Shown here: positions 5,656-9,306 of the stretch, piece by piece | How the letters are laid out: every line of letters begins with the position of its first letter | Position numbering within the stretch: the stretch's first letter is position 1 | The notes under the pieces: model-generated | The model's database searches: none | What the model was told of the DNA's origin: nothing | The model's input: only the letters and a program-made list of their open reading frames with translations | NCBI GenBank assembly: GCA_002385985.1 | Contig: DGEO01000034.1 | Span: forward strand, 1 to 9,306 | DNA from: Anaerolineaceae bacterium UBA3924 | GTDB lineage: Bacteria; Chloroflexota; Anaerolineae; Anaerolineales; Anaerolineaceae | DNA: 9,306 bases | Reading direction: 5' to 3' | Made by a program: the position numbers and the translations under genes

Positions 5656-5675
5656 GATTTTCTCCTCCATACGTT

Positions 5676-5699
5676 CCGGGGCGTAATGCCCCGGTTTTT
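5676..5699 (+). terminator. Hairpin plus T5 on the strand opposite the META lipoprotein gene
   Basis: CCGGGGC (5676-5682) pairs with GCCCCGG (5688-5694) around a 5-base loop, followed on the plus strand by T5 (5695-5699). In the orientation of the neighbouring genes it is a hairpin in the leader of the META lipoprotein message, just before its ribosome binding site. As a plus-strand terminator it has no gene to serve, so it may stop antisense transcription or act as a leader structure. Confidence 0.5.
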
Positions 5700-5701
5700 C
5701 C

Positions 5702-5707
5702 CACTAT
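5702..5707 (-). promoter_or_regulatory. Possible -10 box of the META lipoprotein gene
   Basis: On the minus strand TATAGT lies about 47 bases upstream of the ATG at 5655, in the only AT-rich spot between this gene and the pst operon terminator. The -35 region is GC-rich with no recognisable box, so this is tentative. Confidence 0.35.
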
Positions 5708-5766
5708 AGACGCCTGAGCGCCCGCGCGGGTTCCCGCCGGTCAGGCAGGCCTCTGTACCGCCGCCG

Positions 5767-5798
5767 AAAAAAAAAGCCCGCGGCGGCTGCCGGCGGGC
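5767..5798 (-). terminator. pst operon terminator
   Basis: On the minus strand, 26 bases after the pstB stop, GCCCGC (5798-5793) pairs with GCGGGC (5781-5776) and is followed by T9 (complement of A9 at 5767-5775). The GC-rich inside can form further pairs. It ends the pstSCAB transcript before the META lipoprotein gene. Confidence 0.85.
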
Positions 5799-5823
5799 GG
5801 AAGGGCTGGCGGAATGGGCCGGG

Positions 5824-6579
5824 CTATCCGAAGCGGCCCTGCAGGTAGTCCTCGGTGCGTTTGTCGCGCGGGCGGGTGAAGATCTCGCTGGCCGGCTGGT
5901 ACTCGACCAGCTCGCCCTGCAGGAAGAAGGCCACGTGGTCGGCGATGCGCCCGGCCTGCTGGATGGAGTGCGGGGCCACGATGAAAGTATAGCGCTCCTT
6001 TAGTTCCAGGATGGAGGACTCGATCTTGGCCGTCGAAATCGGGTCCAGCGCCGAGGTGGGCTCGTCCAGCAGCACCACCTCCGGCTCCAGCGACAGCGTG
6101 CGCGCCAGGCACAGGCGCTGCTGCTGCCCGCCTGAGAGCCGGCTGGCCGGGGCGTCCAGCCTGTCGTAGACCTCGTCCCACAGCTGGGCCTGGCGCAGAG
6201 CCTGCTCCACGGCGCGGTCCAGTTTGGCTTTGGAGCGCTCCCCGGCTGTGCGCAGCCCGTAGGCCACGTTCTCATACAGCGACAGAGGCAGCGGCAGCGG
6301 GCGGGCGAAGACCATGCCAATGCGGCGGCGCAAATCAATCACATCGATCTTCGGGTCCAGCAGGTTCATGTCCTTGAACATCACCTTGCCGCTGACTTTC
6401 TTCACATCCGCAAGATCGTTCAGGCGGTTGAGCACCCGCAGGAAGGTGGACTTGCCCCCGCCGGCGGGGCCAATCAGGCAGGTGACCTCGTTGGCCTCGA
6501 TATTCATGGTCACACCCTGCAGGGACTCGGTCCCGTCGGAGTATTCCACGGTCAGATCGTAGATTTCGAACAGGCTCAT
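5824..6579 (-). CDS. pstB: Phosphate ABC transporter ATPase PstB
   Basis: The product is 251 residues, the usual length of PstB. It powers phosphate import at the cytoplasmic face of PstC/PstA. Visible motifs are Walker A GPAGGGKST (37-45), signature LSGGQ (148-152), Walker B VVLLDE (168-173), D-loop SALD (176-179) and H-loop His 204 in APHSIQQA. PstB identity comes from LNRLNDL after Walker A, the P-rich stretch and YENVAYGLR, and HVAFFLQGELVE near the end. Odd point: the Q-loop Gln expected in GMVFQRP is alanine here (Ala 92, codon GCC, in GMVFARPLPLPL), and Walker A has Ala-Gly where Ser-Cys or Ser-Gly is common. The other catalytic residues are intact, so it is probably active. The ATG has GGAGGAGG just upstream, and 13 bases separate it from pstA. 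It is the last gene of the operon. Confidence 0.96.
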   Translation of the reverse strand: MSLFEIYDLTVEYSDGTESLQGVTMNIEANEVTCLIGPAGGGKSTFLRVLNRLNDLADVKKVSGKVMFKDMNLLDPKIDVIDLRRRIGMVFARPLPLPLSLYENVAYGLRTAGERSKAKLDRAVEQALRQAQLWDEVYDRLDAPASRLSGGQQQRLCLARTLSLEPEVVLLDEPTSALDPISTAKIESSILELKERYTFIVAPHSIQQAGRIADHVAFFLQGELVEYQPASEIFTRPRDKRTEDYLQGRFG

Positions 6580-6592
6580 CGCTCCTCCTCCC

Positions 6593-7486
6593 CTACCACT
6601 GCCGGCGGGCGCGCGCTCGCGAGCGGATCCAGGTGGCGATCAGGTTCATGCCCAGCACAAACACCAGCAGCACCAGCACCGTGCCGTACTGGATTTGGAC
6701 GGGCATGCCCGGCACCTGGGTGGAGATCACGAACAGGTGGTAAGGCAGGGCCATGGTCGGGTCCAGCGGGGATTGGGGCAGCCGCGGCAGGAAGAAGGCC
6801 GCGCCGGTGAACAAAATGGGCGCGGTCTCGCCGGCAGCCCGCTCCAGACCGAGAATCACGCCGGTGACGATCCCGGGCAGCGCCTGGGGCAGCACAATGC
6901 GGCGGATGGTCTCCCAGCGCGTGGCCCCCAGCGAAATGGACACCACCCGGAAGGCGTGCGGCACGGCCCGAAGCGCTTCCTCGGTGGTGCTGATGATCAC
7001 CGGCAGCGTCATGATCGAAAGCGTCAGCGAGGCCGCCAGGATGCTCGAGCCGAATTTCAGGAAAAGCACGAACAGCCCCAGGCCGAACAGCCCGTAGACC
7101 ACCGAGGGGATGCCCGACAGGTTGATAATGGCGATGCGGATCATCTGCGTGACCCGGTTGTCGGGCGCGTATTCGGCCAGGTAAATGGCCGCGCCGATGC
7201 CCAGCGGGACGGAGAAAATCGCCGTGCCGACCGTCAGGTAGATCGTGCCCACGATGGCCGGCCAGATGCCCCCGGCGCGCATGCCGTCGCGGGGCATATC
7301 GAAGATGAACGAGGGCGAGATGGCCGGCGCGCCCTGCACGAGGATGTAGATCACCACGGCGATGATGGGCAGCACCGTCAGGATGGTCAGCACCGTCAGG
7401 CCGGCGTAGCCCGCCTTCTCCATGTTGCGCGGGGTCAGCAGCCCGGTGCGGCGAGGGTACAGCTTGTTGAAATCGTTGTGGTTCAT
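6593..7486 (-). CDS. pstA: Phosphate ABC transporter permease PstA
   Basis: The product is 297 residues, normal for PstA, with about six membrane helices (roughly 28-50, 76-104, 116-145, 147-167, 203-228, 266-288). With PstC it forms the phosphate channel in the inner membrane. Family signs are the LAEYAPDN loop after helix 2, SGIPSVVYGLFGLGLFV, EEALRAVP, the ATPase-docking segment SLGATRWETIRRIVLPQALPGIVTG (185-209), and ERAAGETAPILFTG, the stretch typical of PstA. The normal EAA residues ahead of LGAT are replaced here by VVS (181-183), a mild departure from the consensus. Its ATG overlaps the pstC stop as ATGA (7486-7483), indicating coupled translation. Confidence 0.96.
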   Translation of the reverse strand: MNHNDFNKLYPRRTGLLTPRNMEKAGYAGLTVLTILTVLPIIAVVIYILVQGAPAISPSFIFDMPRDGMRAGGIWPAIVGTIYLTVGTAIFSVPLGIGAAIYLAEYAPDNRVTQMIRIAIINLSGIPSVVYGLFGLGLFVLFLKFGSSILAASLTLSIMTLPVIISTTEEALRAVPHAFRVVSISLGATRWETIRRIVLPQALPGIVTGVILGLERAAGETAPILFTGAAFFLPRLPQSPLDPTMALPYHLFVISTQVPGMPVQIQYGTVLVLLVFVLGMNLIATWIRSRARARRQW

Positions 7487-8379
7487 GAGAGCACCCTCTC
7501 CGCGCGGCCCTTGGAGCGGAACACCAGCCGCGAAGCGATCAGGTTGACCACCAGCGAGAACAGGAACAGCACAATGCCGATGAAAAACAGCACGTGATAA
7601 TGCTCAGACCCGGTGGCCACCTCCCCCATTTCCGAGGCGATGGTGGCTGTCATGGTGCGGGCCGGCTCGAACAGCGCCCCCAGTGAAGATGGCAGCACCG
7701 GCGCGTTGCCGGTGACCATCATCACCGCCATGGTCTCGCCCATGGCGCGCCCCACCCCCAGCATCACGGCGGTCAGGATGCCGGAGCGGGCGGCAGGCAC
7801 CGTCACCCCCCAGATGGTCTGCCAGCCGGTGGCGCCGAGCGCGCGGGCGGCCTCGCGGTACGAGCGCGGCACGTTGTTGAGCGCGTCCTCCGAAATGGAG
7901 ATGACCGTGGGAATGGCGATGCCGCCCAGCAGCAGCGACCCGGTGAAGGCCGTCAGCCCGGTGGGCAGGTCCAGAAAGCGGCGCAGGAAGGGCGAGAGAA
8001 TGACGATCCCCAGAAAGCCCAGCACCACCGAGGGCAGCCCGGCCAGAATCTCGACCAGCGGCTTGAGCACGGCGGCCAGTCGGGGCGGCGCGACCTCGGA
8101 AATGTACACCGCCGCGCACAGGCCGAAGGGCACGGCGATCAGCATCGCCCCGATGGTCACCATCAGCGAGCCGGTGATCAGCGGCAGGATGCCGTAGAAG
8201 CCTTCGATCGGGTACCAGCGCGAGCTGAACAGCTCTCTCAGGCTCACCTCGCCCAGCGCGGGCACGCCTTCGGTGAGCAGGAAGTACAGGATCATCCCCA
8301 TGAAGATGATCGAGGAAAAGCCGGCCAGCTGGATCAGCCGGGTGACGCCAATTTCAGTGAGACGGTTTCTCGCGATCAA
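7483..8379 (-). CDS. pstC: Phosphate ABC transporter permease PstC
   Basis: The product is 298 residues, with about six membrane helices (roughly 16-38, 64-92, 105-130, 142-165, 200-225, 262-285). It pairs with PstA as the inner-membrane phosphate channel. Family signs are LFSSRWYPIEGFYGILPLITGSL near the N-terminus, ISEVAPPR, EILAGLPSVVLGFLGI, the full EAA loop REAARALGATGWQTIWGVTVPAARSGI (175-201) that docks on PstB, and GRAMGETMAVMMVTGN. The start is a TTG at 8379-8377: no in-frame ATG or GTG suits the spacing, and a G-rich site (AGGGGTGGG) sits just upstream, overlapping the pstS stop. Nine bases separate it from pstS. Confidence 0.95.
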   Translation of the reverse strand: MIARNRLTEIGVTRLIQLAGFSSIIFMGMILYFLLTEGVPALGEVSLRELFSSRWYPIEGFYGILPLITGSLMVTIGAMLIAVPFGLCAAVYISEVAPPRLAAVLKPLVEILAGLPSVVLGFLGIVILSPFLRRFLDLPTGLTAFTGSLLLGGIAIPTVISISEDALNNVPRSYREAARALGATGWQTIWGVTVPAARSGILTAVMLGVGRAMGETMAVMMVTGNAPVLPSSLGALFEPARTMTATIASEMGEVATGSEHYHVLFFIGIVLFLFSLVVNLIASRLVFRSKGRAERVLS

Positions 8380-8388
8380 TGCCCACCC

Positions 8389-9279
8389 CTACGATTCAAC
8401 AGGTACCGGTACGAAGCCCAGCGCGGACACGATCTGCTGTGCGTCCGGCGAGAGGATCCAGTTCAGGTAGTCCAGCAGCATGCCCTGCGGCTCGCCGGCG
8501 GTGTACATGTAAAGGTCGCGGGCAATCGGATACGTACCATTATTGACGGTCTCCTCGCTCGGCAGCACGTACGGCCCGTCTTCGTCCGCCGAGACGGCCA
8601 GCACCTTCACGTTCGGTGTCACGTATCCCAGCCCGTCGTAGCCGATGGCGTTGGGGTTGTCACTGACCTCGGCGATGATGCCTTCGGAGGAAGGCAGCAG
8701 CAGGGTCTGCGGCGCGAAGAGGGTCCGGTCGTCCTCGCGGCCCATGCGCAGCACAGCCTCGAGGAAATACACGTGCGTGCCCGAGTTGGACTCGCGCGAA
8801 AGGCGCACAATGGGCCGGTCTTCGCCGCCCACCTCGGACCAGTTGTTGATTTTTCCGCTGTAGATGTCGGAAATCTGCTGCAGGCTGAGCTGCTCGACGG
8901 GGTTGTCGGGGTGCACAATCACGGCGATGGCGTCCTGCGCGACCACGAACTCCACCGGTTCGATGCCGCCGGCGCGGGCCGTCTGCAGCTCCCGCTCGGT
9001 GATCTGCCGCGAGGCGCTGGCCAGCTGGACCGTCCCGTTCAGCAGGGACTGGATGCCCACGCCCGTCCCTCCCCCGGTGACGGAGATGCGCGCCTCCGGG
9101 TACAGCGCCTGGTACTGTTCCGCCCAGGCCAGGCCCAGGTTGACCAGGGTATCAGAGCCTTTGTTGTTGATGGTGTTTGCGCTGGCCGGGGCGTCGTTCT
9201 CTCCGCCGGGGTTTCCACGACAGCCGGTGAGCAGCAGGCCGGCCAGGAGGATGATGAGGATGAAGCGGTATCGGCTCAT
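8389..9279 (-). CDS. pstS: Phosphate-binding lipoprotein PstS
   Basis: The product is 296 residues. Residues 1-20 are a lipoprotein signal peptide ending in LLTGC (Cys 20), so the binding protein is tethered to the membrane surface. The rest is a type II periplasmic-binding fold. Phosphate-contacting motifs of the family are visible: KGSDT (40-44), GGGTGVGI (69-76), SASR (88-91) and SRESNSGTHVYF (161-172, the usual SGT-x-x-x-F). The family phrase DIYSGKINNWSEVGG (138-152) also fits. Length and the order before pstC, pstA and pstB are standard. The ATG at 9279 has no ribosome binding site and lies only eight bases from a consensus -10, so translation may be leaderless. Confidence 0.96.
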   Translation of the reverse strand: MSRYRFILIILLAGLLLTGCRGNPGGENDAPASANTINNKGSDTLVNLGLAWAEQYQALYPEARISVTGGGTGVGIQSLLNGTVQLASASRQITERELQTARAGGIEPVEFVVAQDAIAVIVHPDNPVEQLSLQQISDIYSGKINNWSEVGGEDRPIVRLSRESNSGTHVYFLEAVLRMGREDDRTLFAPQTLLLPSSEGIIAEVSDNPNAIGYDGLGYVTPNVKVLAVSADEDGPYVLPSEETVNNGTYPIARDLYMYTAGEPQGMLLDYLNWILSPDAQQIVSALGFVPVPVES

Positions 9280-9287
9280 GATTATGG

Positions 9288-9293
9288 ATTATA
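9288..9293 (-). promoter_or_regulatory. Probable -10 box of the pst operon promoter
   Basis: On the minus strand a consensus TATAAT occupies 9293-9288, eight bases before the pstS ATG (9279). The predicted transcription start is near 9281, leaving almost no leader. The -35 and any Pho-box repeats would lie beyond the right edge, so regulation by phosphate cannot be judged here. Confidence 0.65.
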
Positions 9294-9306
9294 TCGGAGA
9301 GTACCC

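Noticed and set aside
6695..7597. Plus-strand open frame of 300 codons
   Set aside because: It is antisense to pstA, very rich in His/Arg/Gln/Asp, with no ribosome binding site or domain.
5824..9306. The pst cluster as a novel transport system
   Set aside because: All four proteins match standard PstSCAB by motif, length and order. Only the PstB Q-loop and the leaderless start are unusual.

Overview
The window is a GC-rich bacterial chromosome segment. The gene style suggests a Chloroflexota bacterium of the Anaerolineae type: several lipoproteins with a Cys lipobox followed by Pro/Thr/Glu-rich linkers, a META-domain lipoprotein, a choice-of-anchor-Q style beta-helix remnant, and starts that look leaderless. 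This placement is an inference from style, because no rRNA or other marker gene is present.

Layout, left to right. (1) 1-664: a small plus-strand lipoprotein gene with a strong ribosome binding site, closed by a textbook terminator. (2) 739-1316: a decayed gene for a secreted beta-helix repeat protein. It keeps a signal peptide and the C-terminal end, appears to lack the middle, and carries a one-base frameshift at about 1230. (3) 1370-2068: a compact HicA/HicB-type toxin-antitoxin operon with a near-consensus promoter, an imperfect palindrome over that promoter, an ATGA overlap between the genes, and a terminator. (4) 2109-3446: a minus-strand soluble PAS plus HisKA_3 histidine kinase with no response regulator beside it. 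(5) 3528-4109: a divergent plus-strand gene for a ribbon-helix-helix (RHH) protein, with a clear promoter and two tandem palindromic boxes just upstream. (6) 4078-5655: a minus-strand lipoprotein with a META domain and two tandem copies of a domain of about 140 residues. Its terminator lies inside the 3' end of the convergent RHH gene. (7) 5767-9293: a minus-strand pstSCAB phosphate-uptake operon, transcribed right to left and ended by a hairpin plus T9 terminator.

How the genes work together. The only multi-gene pathway is PstSCAB, the high-affinity phosphate ABC importer: lipid-anchored PstS binds phosphate, PstC and PstA form the membrane channel, and PstB drives it with ATP. There is no phoU, phoR or phoB within the window. 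HicAB is a self-contained toxin-antitoxin module. The histidine kinase and the RHH protein are regulators with unknown targets, and the lipoproteins are likely cell-surface proteins.

I see no clearly new multi-gene system. The best leads are the RHH gene with its tandem operator-like boxes, a PstB with alanine at the Q-loop glutamine position, the promoter/operator architecture of hicAB, and the duplicated-domain META lipoprotein. No tRNA, rRNA, CRISPR array or insertion sequence was seen.
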